Positions 33,188 to 42,894 are shown, counted from the stretch's first letter. The stretch: 64,000 bases of DNA from Solirubrobacter soli DSM 22325 (GCF_000423665.1 NZ_AUIK01000021.1:1-64000), one strand, 5' to 3'. Made by a program: numbers and translations. The notes: a model not told the origin generated them from the sequence alone.

Positions 33188-34885
33188 TCAGCGCAGCGTC
33201 GCGCCGTCGGACGCCGAGCCGACGAGGCGGCTGTAGCGGCCGAGGACGCCGGTCTTCACGCGTGGCTCGGGAGCCTCGAAGGCCGCGAGCCGCGCTGCGA
33301 GCTCCTCGTCGTCGATCGCCACGCTGAGCTCGCCGGCGTCCACATCGACCGTGACCAGCTCGCCCTCGCGCACCACCGCCAGCGGCCCGCCGCGCACCGC
33401 CTCGGGCGCCACGTGGCCGACCATCAGGCCGCGAGTGGCGCCGGAGAAGCGACCGTCGGTGACGAGCACGACGGACTCGCCCAGGCCGGAACCGACGACG
33501 GCGGCGGTGACGGCGAGCATCTCCCGCATGCCGGGGCCGCCGGACGGGCCTTCGTTGCGGATGATCAGCACGTCGCCGGGCACGATCGCGCCCGCGCCGA
33601 GCGCTTCGATGCAGTCGTCCTCGCGCTCGAAGACGCGCGCGGGACCGGTGTGGCGGCGCTGTTCGACGCCGGAGATCTTCGCCACCGCGCCGTCCGGCGC
33701 GAGGTTGCCGCGCAGGCCGCGAAGCCCGCTCGCCGTCTTGTACGGGTCATCGGCGGAGAACGTCACCGTGCCGTCGGGGGCGGGGGCTTCGGCGACCGCC
33801 TCGGCCAGCGTCCCCCCGCCGGCCACCGGTGCGGCGCCGTCGACCAGGCCCGCCCGCGCCAGCTCGCGCATCAGGACCGGGATCCCGCCGACCTCCTGCA
33901 GCTCGGTCGCGACGTACCGGCCGCCCGGCGTGAGGTTCGCGATCACGGGCGTCGTCCGCGCGCGTTCGGAGAGGTCGTCGAGGCTCAGCTCGACGCCCGC
34001 CTCGCGAGCGATCGCCAGCAGGTGCAGGATGCCGTTGGTCGACCCGCCGGACGCGGCGATGCCGGTCATCGCGTTCAGCAGCGCGCCGCGGGTGAGGAAC
34101 GTCTTGGCGCCGGGCGCGCCGTCCTTGACCAATTGCACCGCGCGCTCGCCGACGTCGGCGGCGGCGCCGCGACGCGCGTCCAGCTCATCGGCCGCGACCA
34201 TCGTGCTCCCCGCCACGGCCAGGCCGAGGAACTCCAGCGCCAGCCCCATCGTGTTGGCGGTGAAGTGCCCAGCGCACGTCCCCGGCCCCGGGCAGGCGCT
34301 GCGCTCCAGCACGTCGAGCTCCGCCCGCTCGAGCTTGCCCTGCCGGCGCGCGCCGACCGCCTCCCAGACCTCCTGGATCGTCGCCCGCTCGCCGCGCCAG
34401 TGCCCGGCGCGCATCGGCCCGCTGTAGATCACGTACGCCGGCTTGTCCAGCCGCGCGAGCGCCATCAGCGCCGCGGGCACGGTCTTGTCGCAGCCGACGA
34501 TGCAGACCAGCGCGTCGAAGTCGTGCGCGATGTCCATCAGCTCGATCGAGTCCGCCATCAGCTCGCGCGAGACCAACGACGCCCGCATGCCCGGCGTCGC
34601 CTGCGTCTGGTTGTCGGACACCGCGATCGTGTTGAACTGCAGCGCGACCCCGCCCGCCACCGTCACGCCCTCCTCCACCGCCGCCGCGAGGTCGCGATGG
34701 TTGAGGTTGCACGGCATCGTCTGGGTCCACATCGAGGAGATCCCGACGATCGGCCCGTCGAGCCGCTCGGGATCGATCCCCATCGCGCGGAAGTGCGAGC
34801 GAGCGCCGGCGCGCTCGTCACCGTGTGCCAGCTCGGCGCGCGCCCGCTTGCGTGCCGCGGCGGTCTTCTCGGAGTCGGAGCTCAT
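33188..34885 (-). CDS. ilvD: Dihydroxy-acid dehydratase (IlvD/Edd family)
   Basis: A 565-residue dehydratase. IlvD removes water from 2,3-dihydroxy-isovalerate and -methylvalerate in valine, isoleucine and CoA-precursor synthesis. The three cluster cysteines are in [15 protein letters not shown] and A-C-P-G-P-G-T-C; the last has the C-P-G-x-G-x-C form of actinobacterial and plant enzymes with a [2Fe-2S] cluster. The catalytic region [11 protein letters not shown] is intact. The ATG overlaps the ABC-F stop (ATGA). No other branched-chain gene is near, so a sugar-acid dehydratase of the same family is possible. Confidence 0.85.
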   Translation of the reverse strand: MSSDSEKTAAARKRARAELAHGDERAGARSHFRAMGIDPERLDGPIVGISSMWTQTMPCNLNHRDLAAAVEEGVTVAGGVALQFNTIAVSDNQTQATPGMRASLVSRELMADSIELMDIAHDFDALVCIVGCDKTVPAALMALARLDKPAYVIYSGPMRAGHWRGERATIQEVWEAVGARRQGKLERAELDVLERSACPGPGTCAGHFTANTMGLALEFLGLAVAGSTMVAADELDARRGAAADVGERAVQLVKDGAPGAKTFLTRGALLNAMTGIAASGGSTNGILHLLAIAREAGVELSLDDLSERARTTPVIANLTPGGRYVATELQEVGGIPVLMRELARAGLVDGAAPVAGGGTLAEAVAEAPAPDGTVTFSADDPYKTASGLRGLRGNLAPDGAVAKISGVEQRRHTGPARVFEREDDCIEALGAGAIVPGDVLIIRNEGPSGGPGMREMLAVTAAVVGSGLGESVVLVTDGRFSGATRGLMVGHVAPEAVRGGPLAVVREGELVTVDVDAGELSVAIDDEELAARLAAFEAPEPRVKTGVLGRYSRLVGSASDGATLR

Positions 34886-36510
34886 GCCCGGGACATTGAC
34901 GCCCCGAGGTCGATCGTGCGGTCGAGCTTGACGGCCTCGAGCAGCTCGCGGTCGTGGGTGACGAGCAGCAGCGTGCCGTCGTAGGCGTCCAGGCCTGACT
35001 CGAGCTGCTCGATCGCGGGCAGGTCGAGGTGGTTCGTGGGCTCGTCGAGCACGAGCCAGTTCGCCCCGCTCGCCATCAGGAGCGCGAGCGATGCGCGGGT
35101 GCGCTCGCCCGGCGACAGGCTGCGCGAGTCGCGGCCGACCTCGTCGCTCTCGAGGCCGAACTTGGCCAGCAGCGAGCGGGCGTCCTGCACGGTCATCTGG
35201 CTCTGGGTGACGAACGCGTCGAGCAGCGTGCCGGCGCCGTCGAAGCCCGCCCGCGCCTGGTCGAGCGTGCCGATGCGGACGCCGGGGCCGATCCAGCGCC
35301 TTCCGCCGGCGAGCGGCAGCCGGCCGGTCAGCGCGTCGACGAGGGTCGTCTTGCCCGCGCCGTTGGGACCGACGAGCGCGACCCGTTCCCCCCACGCCAG
35401 CTCGAGGTCGAGCGGTCCGAGCACGAAGCTCCCCCGCCGCATCACCGCGTCGTCCAGCCGAACGGTGACGTCGCCGGAGCGCTCGCCGCCGCCGAAGCGC
35501 AGCTGCAGCTCCCACCGCTTCCACGGCTTCTCGACCACCTCGAGCCGCTCGATCGCCTTCTCGGACGCGCGCACCTTGCCCGCCTGCTTCTCCGAGCGCT
35601 CGGCCATGTGGCGGCGGACCGCCTTGTCGGGCTCCGAGCCCTTGGCGTTCTTGGCCTTCTTGACGCCGACGGCCGACCACTGGCGTTGCGTGTTCACGCG
35701 ATCGGTCAGCCGTTCGCGCTGGGCCGTGTAGTTCTCGAAGCGGGTCTCCGCGTGGCGGGCCGCGGTCGCGCGCAGCTCGAGGTACCCCGCCCAGCCGCCG
35801 CCGTACTCGGCCGCCGTGTGGGCGATCTCGTCGATCTCGAGCACGCGCGTGACCGTCCGGGCGAGGAAGGCGCGGTCGTGGGAGACGATCACCGCACCGC
35901 CGGGGCGCTCGGCGACGAAGCGCTCCAAGCGCGCCAGACCGTCGAAGTCGAGGTCGTTGGTCGGCTCGTCGAGCAGCAGGACGTCGAAGCGGCTGAGCAG
36001 GATCGCCGCCAGCGAGGCACGGGCCGCCTGGCCGCCGGAGAGCGCGACGGTCTCGAGGTCGAGCAGCTTCGGGTCCAGCCCCAGGTCGCGCAGGACGGTC
36101 TCGGCCCGCGGGTCGAGGTCGGCGCCGCCGAGCTCCAGCCAGGCCTCGAAGGCGGACGAGTAGTCGTCGAAGGCCTCGGGGTCGGTCGCCATCCGCGCGG
36201 TGGCGTCCTGGACGCGCGCGTCGGCCGCGGCGACGCCGGTGCGGCGGGCGAGGTAGTGCTGGAGCGTCTCGCCGGGCGCGCGGTCGGGCTCCTGCGGGAG
36301 ATAGCCCGCCGTGCCGGCGGTCAGCTGGACGGTGCCTTGATCGGGCTGGTCGACGCCCGCGAGCAGGCGCAGCAGCGTCGACTTGCCGGCGCCGTTGGGA
36401 CCGATGACGCCGAGGACGTCACCCGGCGCGACGGTGACCGACACGCCTGCCAGGATGGTTCCGGCACCGTGGGCCTTGTGGACATCGCGCGCGATCAGCG
36501 TTCCAGCCAT
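34882..36510 (-). CDS. ABC-F family ATPase
   Basis: A 542-residue soluble protein with two ABC nucleotide-binding domains and no membrane segment. Walker A motifs are G-P-N-G-A-G-K-S-T (residues about 38-46) and G-P-N-G-A-G-K-T-T; signature motifs are L-S-G-G-Q-A and L-S-P-G-E-R-T; both Walker B sites read L-L-D-E-P-T-N and [10 protein letters not shown] charged linker joins the domains. ABC-F proteins act on the ribosome, as translation factors or antibiotic-resistance proteins; which applies here cannot be told. The downstream ilvD-type gene is coupled by ATGA overlap. Confidence 0.92.
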   Translation of the reverse strand: MAGTLIARDVHKAHGAGTILAGVSVTVAPGDVLGVIGPNGAGKSTLLRLLAGVDQPDQGTVQLTAGTAGYLPQEPDRAPGETLQHYLARRTGVAAADARVQDATARMATDPEAFDDYSSAFEAWLELGGADLDPRAETVLRDLGLDPKLLDLETVALSGGQAARASLAAILLSRFDVLLLDEPTNDLDFDGLARLERFVAERPGGAVIVSHDRAFLARTVTRVLEIDEIAHTAAEYGGGWAGYLELRATAARHAETRFENYTAQRERLTDRVNTQRQWSAVGVKKAKNAKGSEPDKAVRRHMAERSEKQAGKVRASEKAIERLEVVEKPWKRWELQLRFGGGERSGDVTVRLDDAVMRRGSFVLGPLDLELAWGERVALVGPNGAGKTTLVDALTGRLPLAGGRRWIGPGVRIGTLDQARAGFDGAGTLLDAFVTQSQMTVQDARSLLAKFGLESDEVGRDSRSLSPGERTRASLALLMASGANWLVLDEPTNHLDLPAIEQLESGLDAYDGTLLLVTHDRELLEAVKLDRTIDLGASMSRA

Positions 36511-36573
36511 GGGACATGGAGCCTAGACGGCGGGCTTTGGACGAATGTCTAACTGAAGCCCACAGACTTTTGC

Positions 36574-36602
36574 TTGACGTGCACATCTAGCTCGTCTACC
36601 GT
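36574..36602 (+). promoter_or_regulatory. Sigma70-like promoter of a near-leaderless small gene
   Basis: TTGACG (36574-36579) and TACCGT (36597-36602) are spaced by 17 bp. A start 7-9 bases after the -10 box would fall 1-3 bases before the ATG at 36612, so the transcript would be almost leaderless. Confidence 0.5.
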
Positions 36603-36611
36603 CGGACCAAC

Positions 36612-36818
36612 ATGGAAGCAAGGTTGGTCACCTCGCATCACGAATATCGGGTCCCCCAGGTTCGCGAGCTCGCAGCGCCCGCGATCGAGCCGCCTCCGAC
36701 CGTCGCCGAGACGCGCCGCGCCCTGTCGCAGCGCGATCTCGTCGCCGCGTCGCTGCTGGCGTGCCCCGACCGCTCGGGCTTCGTGCCCAAGCGGCGGGCC
36801 GCTCACAACGGGCTTTAG
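36612..36818 (+). CDS. Small hypothetical protein, 68 residues
   Basis: A 68-residue basic protein with no signal peptide or known motif; the second half ('S-Q-R-D-L-V-A-A-S-L-L-A') may form a helix. Support is the promoter just upstream and G/C-rich third positions from codon 12 onward. There is no ribosome site, consistent with leaderless translation. It could instead be a leader peptide or untranslated RNA ahead of the helicase gene at 37007. Between 36819 and 37006 I see nothing else firm. Confidence 0.4.
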   Translation: MEARLVTSHHEYRVPQVRELAAPAIEPPPTVAETRRALSQRDLVAASLLACPDRSGFVPKRRAAHNGL

Positions 36819-37006
36819 GCGAACGCCACTCGCAGGGTCGCACCGGCGCTGCCGGGCGGCCAGCGGTCGTGGTCGTTGCGTCGATTGCGCATGCGCTGGA
36901 TGAGCTTGGTCATGGCTCATATGGTTGCTGCACGGGCACTCGGATCCCACGGGGGAATCACCCGGAAGCGGGTGCGGCTGCCCGGTGTTCTATCCCTAGG
37001 GGCACC

Positions 37007-38638
37007 ATGACGACGACGTTCGCCGATCTGAACCTGCGCCCGGAGCTGCTCGAGGCGCTCGCTTCGCTCGGCTACGAGGAACCCACGCCGATCCAGCGCG
37101 AAGCGATCCCGCCGCTGATCGCCGGCCGCGACCTGCTCGGGCAGGCGGCGACCGGGACGGGCAAGACCGCGGCCTTCGCGCTGCCGCTGCTGGCGCGCCT
37201 CGGGGAGGACCGCGGCCGGACGCCGGTCGCCCTCGTGCTCGTGCCCACCCGCGAGCTCGCCGTCCAGGTCTCCCAGGCCCTGCACCGCTACGGCCGCGCC
37301 ATCGGCGCACGCGTGACGCCGATCTACGGCGGCCAGCCGATCACCCGCCAGCTCGGCGCGCTGTCGCGCGGGGTGGACATCGTCGTGGCCACGCCCGGCC
37401 GCGCGCTGGACCACATCGCCCGCGGCAGCCTCGATCTCGGCGCCCTGCAGACCGTCGTCCTCGACGAGGCCGACGAGATGCTCGACATGGGCTTCGCGGA
37501 GGACCTCGAGTCGATCTTCGACGCGACCCCCGACGAGCGCCAGACCGTCCTCTTCAGCGCGACGATGCCGCCGCGGATCGAGCAGATGGTGCGCTCGCGG
37601 CTGCGCGACCCCGAGCGGGTGACCATCGACCGCGCTCCCGCCGCGGAGGGCGGGGCGCTGGTCCGCCAGTCCGCGTACGTCGTCGCGCGCGCCCACAAGC
37701 CGGCCGCGCTGGGCCGCGTGCTCGACGTCGAGTCCCCGACGGCCGCGATCGTCTTCTGTCGCACCCGCGCCGAGGTCGACCAGCTCTCGGAGACGTTGAA
37801 CGGCCGCGGCTACCGCGCCGAAGCGCTCCACGGCGGTATGACGCAGGACCAGCGCGACCGCGTGATGGCGCGCCTGCGCAACGAGATCTCCGACCTGATC
37901 GTCGCCACCGACGTCGCCGCCCGCGGGCTCGACATCGAGCAGCTCACCCACGTCGTCAACTACGACGTGCCGTCCGATCCCGACGCCTACACACACCGCA
38001 TCGGCCGCGTCGGGCGGGCGGGCCGGGAAGGCGTCGCGATCACGCTGGCCGAGCCGCGCGAGCACCGGATGCTCAAGACGATCGAGCGGGTCACGCGCTC
38101 GAAGATCACGGTCGAGAAGCTGCCGACGGTCGCCGACCTGCGAGCCCGGCGGCTGGAGATGACGCGCTCCGCCGTCGAGGAGCTGTTGGTCGAGGGTGAC
38201 CTGGAGCGCTACCGCGTGGTCCTGGACTCGCTCGCCGACGAGCACGACGTGGTCGAGATCGCGCTGGCCGCGATCAAGCTCGCGCACGAGGCCTCCGGCC
38301 AGCCCGACGACGACGAGGCCGAGATCCCCGAGGTCCGCGAGCCGCGGCCGAAGACGCCCAACGCGCGCGCCTCCCGGCGCAACATGACCCGGATCTTCAT
38401 CGGCGCGGGCCGCACCGCCGGCGTGCGCCCGAAGGACCTCGTGGGCGCGATCGCGGGCGAGTCAGGCGTGAGCGGGCAGGCGATCGGCTCGATCGAGGTC
38501 TCGGACCGCTTCTCGATCGTCGAGGTCCCCGACGAGCACGCGCAGGAGATCATCGGCGCCCTGCGCGCCAGCACGATCAAGGGCAAGAAGGTGGCGGTCC
38601 GGCGTGACCGGACCGCGCCGAAGCGTCAGCGCCGGTAG
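37007..38638 (+). CDS. deaD: DEAD-box ATP-dependent RNA helicase (CsdA/DeaD-like)
   Basis: A 543-residue RNA helicase. The Q motif (F-A-D-L-N-L ... P-T-P-I-Q) is followed by A-A-T-G-T-G-K-T (residues 47-54), P-T-R-E-L-A, D-E-A-D (153-156), S-A-T, and H-R-I-G-R-V-G-R-A-G-R. From residue 460 ('M-T-R-I-F-I-G-A-G-R') a DbpA-type RNA-binding domain follows, as in CsdA/DeaD, which helps ribosome assembly and mRNA decay, often in the cold. The ATG at 37007 is chosen because the Q motif starts at residue 5; a longer frame upstream is not coding-like. The end overlaps the convergent gene by 13 bases. Confidence 0.93.
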   Translation: MTTTFADLNLRPELLEALASLGYEEPTPIQREAIPPLIAGRDLLGQAATGTGKTAAFALPLLARLGEDRGRTPVALVLVPTRELAVQVSQALHRYGRAIGARVTPIYGGQPITRQLGALSRGVDIVVATPGRALDHIARGSLDLGALQTVVLDEADEMLDMGFAEDLESIFDATPDERQTVLFSATMPPRIEQMVRSRLRDPERVTIDRAPAAEGGALVRQSAYVVARAHKPAALGRVLDVESPTAAIVFCRTRAEVDQLSETLNGRGYRAEALHGGMTQDQRDRVMARLRNEISDLIVATDVAARGLDIEQLTHVVNYDVPSDPDAYTHRIGRVGRAGREGVAITLAEPREHRMLKTIERVTRSKITVEKLPTVADLRARRLEMTRSAVEELLVEGDLERYRVVLDSLADEHDVVEIALAAIKLAHEASGQPDDDEAEIPEVREPRPKTPNARASRRNMTRIFIGAGRTAGVRPKDLVGAIAGESGVSGQAIGSIEVSDRFSIVEVPDEHAQEIIGALRASTIKGKKVAVRRDRTAPKRQRR

Positions 38639-40158
38639 TACGAGCCGCGGCACTCGAAGCGGTCGCCGATCACGTTCACGCGCACGATCGGGCCGAAGCG
38701 GCGGGTGAAGTACGCGGCGGCGTCGGGGCGGGCGGTGATCACGTCGATGTCGACGGTCTGCGAGCCCTCGTCGCCGTCGGTCTCGCTCGGGTTCACGTAG
38801 AACCCGTCGCGGCCGTAGCCGTCGAGGAAGCCGCCGCCCGAGCGGGCCTCGTCGCCGATCGTGTACGGCAGCTCGTAGAAGAGGTCGCGCTGGATCTTCG
38901 AGGCGACCGTCCGGATCTGGTCGGGGTACTTCGAGAGCGCCTTCACCCGCTCGGTGTGGTACGCCAGCCGGCGGAGGAAGCGGATCACCACGATCGGCGG
39001 GTCCGGGTACTGCGCGTAGACCGCGTTCCCGCCCCAGTCCTGCCGCCAGTGCTCGACGTAGTCGTCGACCTTGGACTCGTACGTGATCTCCCGATAGCGC
39101 TCCAGCCAGGCCTGTTCCTCCGGCGTGTACGTCAGGCCGGCGTCGACCAGCGTCTGCACGAAGGCCGGATCGATGTTCATGCCGTATTGCCGGCGCTCCC
39201 GGATCGTCTGTTGAAGCGGCGTCGGCTCCGGCGGAGGCTCGGGGCATGGCGGATCGCCGGGCGACGGGCCGGTCTGGATCAGGCGCGAGCCATCGTACGC
39301 GTCGTACACCGGCCGGTTGCCGAGCGGCGCGCCGAGCTTCACCGTCGCGGTCCCGCCGGGGTCGCCGAACCCGGACGGATACACGCTGTAGCGCACGGCG
39401 ACACCGACCGCCACATACCCCGCGCGCTCGGTCACCTCGATCCGCTGCGCCTTCGGCGCGTCGCTCCAACTCACGGTCAGGCTCATCCCGTCGGGCGCGA
39501 TCATGTACGTGCTCGCCCGCGCGCACCCCGGCACCGTGTCCTCAGGCGTCACGCGGGTGCGGACCATCGCGCCGTAGCGGCGCTTGAAATAGCGCGAAGC
39601 GTCCTTGCGCTTGCTGACGAGCGAGACCTCGACGCGGTCCGTCCCGGTCTCCGCGTCGGTCTCGACCGCGTCGAACCCCGCCTTGTGCAGCTTCCGGTAG
39701 TCACGCTCGATCCGCCGCTGGACCCGATCGCGTTCGAGGTCGCTGTAGCGGATCCGCACCACCCGCGTGACGGCCGGGAACGTCGCCAGCCGCTCGATCG
39801 TCGCGCGCTGGCGCGCCGAGTCGTCGGTCAGGAAGACCGCGACGTAGGCCCGGCGCGGCCAGTCGTCGCGCACGTCCCACCAGCCCGAGATCTCCGGATG
39901 CTTGCGCAGGTACCGCGTGACGCCGGCGCCCGGGCTGAGCGCCTCCCGCCGCTTCAGGTACCGCTGCTCGGCGGGCGTGAACGACTCCCCGGCCGCGCGG
40001 AGCTCGAGCACGTACGCCCGGTCGCTGCGAAAGCCGTAGTGCTTGCGCTGCCGGATCTGCGTCTGGAGCTCCTTCTCGGCCTTGGCCTCGGGGCCGGGCA
40101 CGGAACAGGCGAGAGCGGCGGCGACGGCGAGCGCGAGCACGCTGACTCCTGTGCCCAC
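38626..40158 (-). CDS. Exported protein with an internal tandem duplication
   Basis: A 510-residue probable secreted protein or lipoprotein (signal at residues 1-18, with A-L-A-C as a weak lipobox). It contains the same ~190-residue module twice. The first opens 'I-R-Q-R-K-H-Y-G-F-R-S-D' and the second 'I-R-E-R-R-Q-Y-G-M-N-I-D'; both continue with '(F/Y)-T-P-(A/E)-E-Q' and close with 'Y-F-x-R-R-(Y/F)-G-x-(M/I)-V-R'. A Pro-rich linker separates them. The module has Ig-like/ferredoxin-like alternation but I do not recognise it. Role is unknown. Confidence 0.78.
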   Translation of the reverse strand: MGTGVSVLALAVAAALACSVPGPEAKAEKELQTQIRQRKHYGFRSDRAYVLELRAAGESFTPAEQRYLKRREALSPGAGVTRYLRKHPEISGWWDVRDDWPRRAYVAVFLTDDSARQRATIERLATFPAVTRVVRIRYSDLERDRVQRRIERDYRKLHKAGFDAVETDAETGTDRVEVSLVSKRKDASRYFKRRYGAMVRTRVTPEDTVPGCARASTYMIAPDGMSLTVSWSDAPKAQRIEVTERAGYVAVGVAVRYSVYPSGFGDPGGTATVKLGAPLGNRPVYDAYDGSRLIQTGPSPGDPPCPEPPPEPTPLQQTIRERRQYGMNIDPAFVQTLVDAGLTYTPEEQAWLERYREITYESKVDDYVEHWRQDWGGNAVYAQYPDPPIVVIRFLRRLAYHTERVKALSKYPDQIRTVASKIQRDLFYELPYTIGDEARSGGGFLDGYGRDGFYVNPSETDGDEGSQTVDIDVITARPDAAAYFTRRFGPIVRVNVIGDRFECRGSYYRR

Positions 40159-40179
40159 TGCGCCCGTCGGCTATGCCTG

Positions 40180-40369
40180 ACGCGCAGGTTCGGGCCCGCC
40201 TCCTGGCGCAGGCCTTCGGAGATGACGTTCACCGCGAGCTTGGTGCCGTGCGCGTCAACGGCGTGGCGACGAGCGCGTGCAGGTCGTCGCGGCGCGTGAC
40301 GTCGGTCACGCGATAGGCCACCTGAGCTGCGCGAGCACGTCCGCGACGCGCTCGCGGAGCTTCCGCTGC
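40180..40369 (-). pseudogene. Remnant of a short-chain dehydrogenase gene
   Basis: No intact frame crosses this 211-bp gap, but the minus strand encodes SDR pieces. 'V-T-D-V-T-R-R-D-D-L-H-A-L-V' resembles the strand before the NNAG loop, and 'H-G-T-K-L-A-V-N-V-I-S-E-G-L-R-Q-E' plus 'P-N-L-R-V' resembles the helix after the catalytic Tyr-Lys. The core between them, including NNAG and the catalytic Ser, is missing, and a stop/frame break lies upstream. It looks like the decayed 3' half of an SDR gene, perhaps once next to the cupin. Confidence 0.55.
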
Positions 40370-40684
40370 TTACGCCAGCGCGTCGATGATGAACAGCCGG
40401 ACGGGCTCGTCGCCCTCGTTGCGGCCGCGGTGGCGCGGCTCCGGCGGCAGCGCGAAGGCGTCGCCTGGGCGCAGCCGCAGTTCCTCCCGCCCGTCCTCGA
40501 AGGCGTAGGTCAGCTCGCCGCTGACGATGTAGCCCGAGTGCGGCGTCTCACACCAGTCGGCACGCCCCGAGCCCGGTGAGTACTCCACCAGCGCCCAGCG
40601 CGTGCCGTCCACCTCAGCCTCTGAGTCGAACACGCCCGCGTCGTGGGACACGGGCGTGGCGAACTCGATCTTGCGCGGCTCCAT
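40370..40684 (-). CDS. Small cupin protein
   Basis: A 104-residue single-domain cupin. Motif 1 is degenerate ('H-S-G-Y-I-V-S-G-E-L-T-Y-A-F') and motif 2 reads 'L-R-P-G-D-A-F-A-L-P-P-E-P-R-H-R-G-R'. A metal site may be partly retained (His in 'T-P-H-S-G' and 'R-H-R'). The end 'N-E-G-D-E-P-V-R-L-F-I-I' resembles the second cupin at 42891-43307 ('N-E-G-D-E-P-V-D-M-W'), so the two may be distant paralogues. Function is unknown. It is followed by the SDR remnant and preceded on the same strand by an efflux pump gene, 9 bases away. Confidence 0.8.
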   Translation of the reverse strand: MEPRKIEFATPVSHDAGVFDSEAEVDGTRWALVEYSPGSGRADWCETPHSGYIVSGELTYAFEDGREELRLRPGDAFALPPEPRHRGRNEGDEPVRLFIIDALA

Positions 40685-40693
40685 GCCGCGAGG

Positions 40694-42151
40694 TTAGTGC
40701 GCGAGCACCGGCTCCGCCGCCGGGGCCGCGGCGATCGCCGGCACGCCGGAGCGCAGGACGATGCCGCTGACGATCGCGCCGAGGGCGAAGATCGCGGCGG
40801 ACCAGTAGAACGCGGTCGTGTAGCCGTGCACGGCGGCCGCCGCGGCGGCCTGCGGGCCGTGGTCGGCGACGTAGCTGGTCACGGCGCTGCCGGCCAGGGT
40901 GGAGAGCAGCGCGGTGCCGATCGAGCCGCCGACCTGCTGGCTGGTGTTGACCATCGCCGAGGCGACGCCCGCGTCGGCGTGATCGACACCGACGGTCGCG
41001 GTGCTGAACGCCGGGGCGAACACGAGGCCGAGGCCGACGCCGAGCAGGACCAGGCCCGGGAGGATGTGGGCGGCGTAGGTCGAGTCGACCTGCAGCTGGG
41101 CGAAGAACGCCATCGCGCCCGCGGCGAACGTCATGCCGGTCATCACCAGCGGCTTGGCGCCGATGCGCGGGACCAGGCGGGTGGTGGCGGTCGTCGCCGT
41201 GGCGATGATCGCCGCCGACATCGGCAGGAACGCCAGGCCGGACTGGATCGGCGAGAAGCCGAGCGTGTTCTGCAGATAGAAGGTCAGGAACAGGAAGACG
41301 CCGAACATCCCGGCGCCCGCCAGGCCCATGGCGAGGTACGCGCCGCCGCGGCCGCGGTCGAGCACGATCCGGAGCGGGAGCAGCGGGTTCTTCGAGCGCA
41401 GCTGGATCAGCACGAACGAGACCAGCAGGACGGCGGAGGCGGCGAGCATGCCGACGGTCAGCGGGTCGCTCCAGCTCGTGGTCTCGGCGTGGGAGAAGCC
41501 GTAGACGAGCGCAAACAGGCCGGTGGTGGCGGTCAGCGTGCCGGGGATGTCGAGCTTCGGGCGGTGCGCCGGGACGACCGTGTGCAGCAGGCGGAACGCG
41601 GCGACCGCGGCCGGGATGGCGAACAGCAGGTTCACGTAGAGGCACCAGCGCCAGGAGGCGTACTCGGTCAGCAGGCCGCCGAGCAGCAGGCCGACGGCGG
41701 CGCCACCGCCCGCGATCGCGCCGAAGATGCCGAAGGCCTTCGCGCGCTCGGAGGGATCGGTGAAGGTCGTGGTCAGCAGGCCGAGCGCGGCGGGCGCGAG
41801 CAGCGCGCCGAAGAGGCCCTGGGCGGCGCGGGCGGCGACGAGGACGCCGAACGAGCCGGCAGCACCACCGATCGCGGAGGCGGCGGCGAAGCCGAGCAGC
41901 CCGGCGATGAACGTGCGCTTGCGGCCGAAGAGGTCGCCGATGCGGCCACCGAGCAGGAGCAGCGAGCCGAACGCGAGCGCGTAGGCGGTGACGATCCACT
42001 GGCGCGAGTCGTTGGAGAAGCCGAGGTCGCGCTGCGCGCTGGGGAGCGCGATGTTCACGATCGTCGCGTCGAGCACGACCATCAGCTGCGCGATGCCCAG
42101 GACCGCGAGGATGGCCCAGCGGCGGGCGTGATGTGGGTTCTGGTGAGGCAT
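40694..42151 (-). CDS. DHA2-family (14-helix) efflux transporter
   Basis: A 485-residue major-facilitator drug exporter. Motif 'L-D-A-T-I-V-N-I-A-L-P' in helix 1, motif A 'G-R-I-G-D-L-F-G-R-K', and about 14 hydrophobic helices identify the EmrB/QacA type. The ATG at 42151 is chosen because helix 1 begins 12 residues later; the frame is open further upstream without support and would run into the regulatory gap. It is divergent from a TetR regulator, the usual arrangement for drug pumps. Substrates are unknown. Unlike the pump at 24001 it has no extra C-terminal domain. Confidence 0.9.
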   Translation of the reverse strand: MPHQNPHHARRWAILAVLGIAQLMVVLDATIVNIALPSAQRDLGFSNDSRQWIVTAYALAFGSLLLLGGRIGDLFGRKRTFIAGLLGFAAASAIGGAAGSFGVLVAARAAQGLFGALLAPAALGLLTTTFTDPSERAKAFGIFGAIAGGGAAVGLLLGGLLTEYASWRWCLYVNLLFAIPAAVAAFRLLHTVVPAHRPKLDIPGTLTATTGLFALVYGFSHAETTSWSDPLTVGMLAASAVLLVSFVLIQLRSKNPLLPLRIVLDRGRGGAYLAMGLAGAGMFGVFLFLTFYLQNTLGFSPIQSGLAFLPMSAAIIATATTATTRLVPRIGAKPLVMTGMTFAAGAMAFFAQLQVDSTYAAHILPGLVLLGVGLGLVFAPAFSTATVGVDHADAGVASAMVNTSQQVGGSIGTALLSTLAGSAVTSYVADHGPQAAAAAAVHGYTTAFYWSAAIFALGAIVSGIVLRSGVPAIAAAPAAEPVLAH

Positions 42152-42258
42152 GTGGGGAGGCTTTCTGGGGAGAAGCGGAGGAGGTCTCTCTAGTTTCATC
42201 GGCCAAAGTAGCACGAACTGGAGACATTGCCTCCGCTTCCGACTACACTGCCTAACCG

Positions 42259-42894
42259 ATGGCAACGACCGCCCGCCCACTTCGCAAAGACGCCGAGCGC
42301 AATCGGCAGCGCATCCTCACCGCCGCCGGCCAGGTCTTCGCCGAGCGCGGGCTGGGCGTGACGCTCGACGACATCGCCCGCGCGGCGGGCGTGGGCGTGG
42401 GCACCGTCTACCGTCGCTTCCCGGACAAGAGCTCGCTGATCGACGCCCTGTTCGCCCAGCGCATCGAGTCGCTCTGCGACATCGCCGAGGAGGCGCTGGA
42501 GATCCCGGACGCGTGGGAGGCGCTCGTCTTCTACTTCGAGAAGGGCTCGCAACTCCAGGCGCGCGACCGCGGCCTGAAGGAGCTGCTCTCGTGCTCCACC
42601 CACGGCGGCGAGCCCGTCGTGGAGGCCAAGGCGCGGCTGCGCGCCCTGGTCACGGCGCTGTATGACCGCGGCAAGGTGGCGCGCGTCCTGCGCGACGACG
42701 TCGAGCCGTTCGACTCGCCGCTGATCGCGATCATGCTCGGCGCGGTGATGGATCGCTCGCGCGACGTCGAGCCCGAGCTGTGGCGCCGCTACCTGGCGAT
42801 CATCCTCGACGGCCTTCGCCCCGAGTCCGCGACCCCGCTCCCGATCGCGGCGCTGACGTTCGAGCAGCTCGACGCCGTGATGCAGAAGAACTAG
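42259..42894 (+). CDS. TetR-family repressor
   Basis: A 211-residue TetR protein. The DNA-binding domain lies at residues about 12-60 ('N-R-Q-R-I-L-T-A-A-G-Q-V-F', 'D-D-I-A-R-A-A-G-V-G-V-G-T-V-Y-R-R-F-P-D-K'). The remainder is the helical ligand domain. It is divergent from the DHA2 pump across a 107-bp gap and probably represses it until a drug or metabolite binds. I could not define a clear palindrome in the gap. The stop shares CTAG with the convergent cupin gene. Confidence 0.9.
   Translation: MATTARPLRKDAERNRQRILTAAGQVFAERGLGVTLDDIARAAGVGVGTVYRRFPDKSSLIDALFAQRIESLCDIAEEALEIPDAWEALVFYFEKGSQLQARDRGLKELLSCSTHGGEPVVEAKARLRALVTALYDRGKVARVLRDDVEPFDSPLIAIMLGAVMDRSRDVEPELWRRYLAIILDGLRPESATPLPIAALTFEQLDAVMQKN

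Noticed and set aside
36815..36913. 32-codon minus-strand frame ahead of deaD
   Set aside because: Codon use is coding-like but there is no ribosome site and no recognisable relative; too short to call.
36549..36950. 133-codon minus-strand frame
   Set aside because: Opposite the small plus-strand gene, with mixed composition and no motif.
40277..40579. 100-codon plus-strand frame over the SDR remnant and cupin
   Set aside because: It is antisense to the cupin gene and has no motif.
42152..42258. Operator for the TetR/DHA2 pair
   Set aside because: Only short imperfect GGAG/CTCC and GTAG/CTAC pairings were found; not convincing enough to list.
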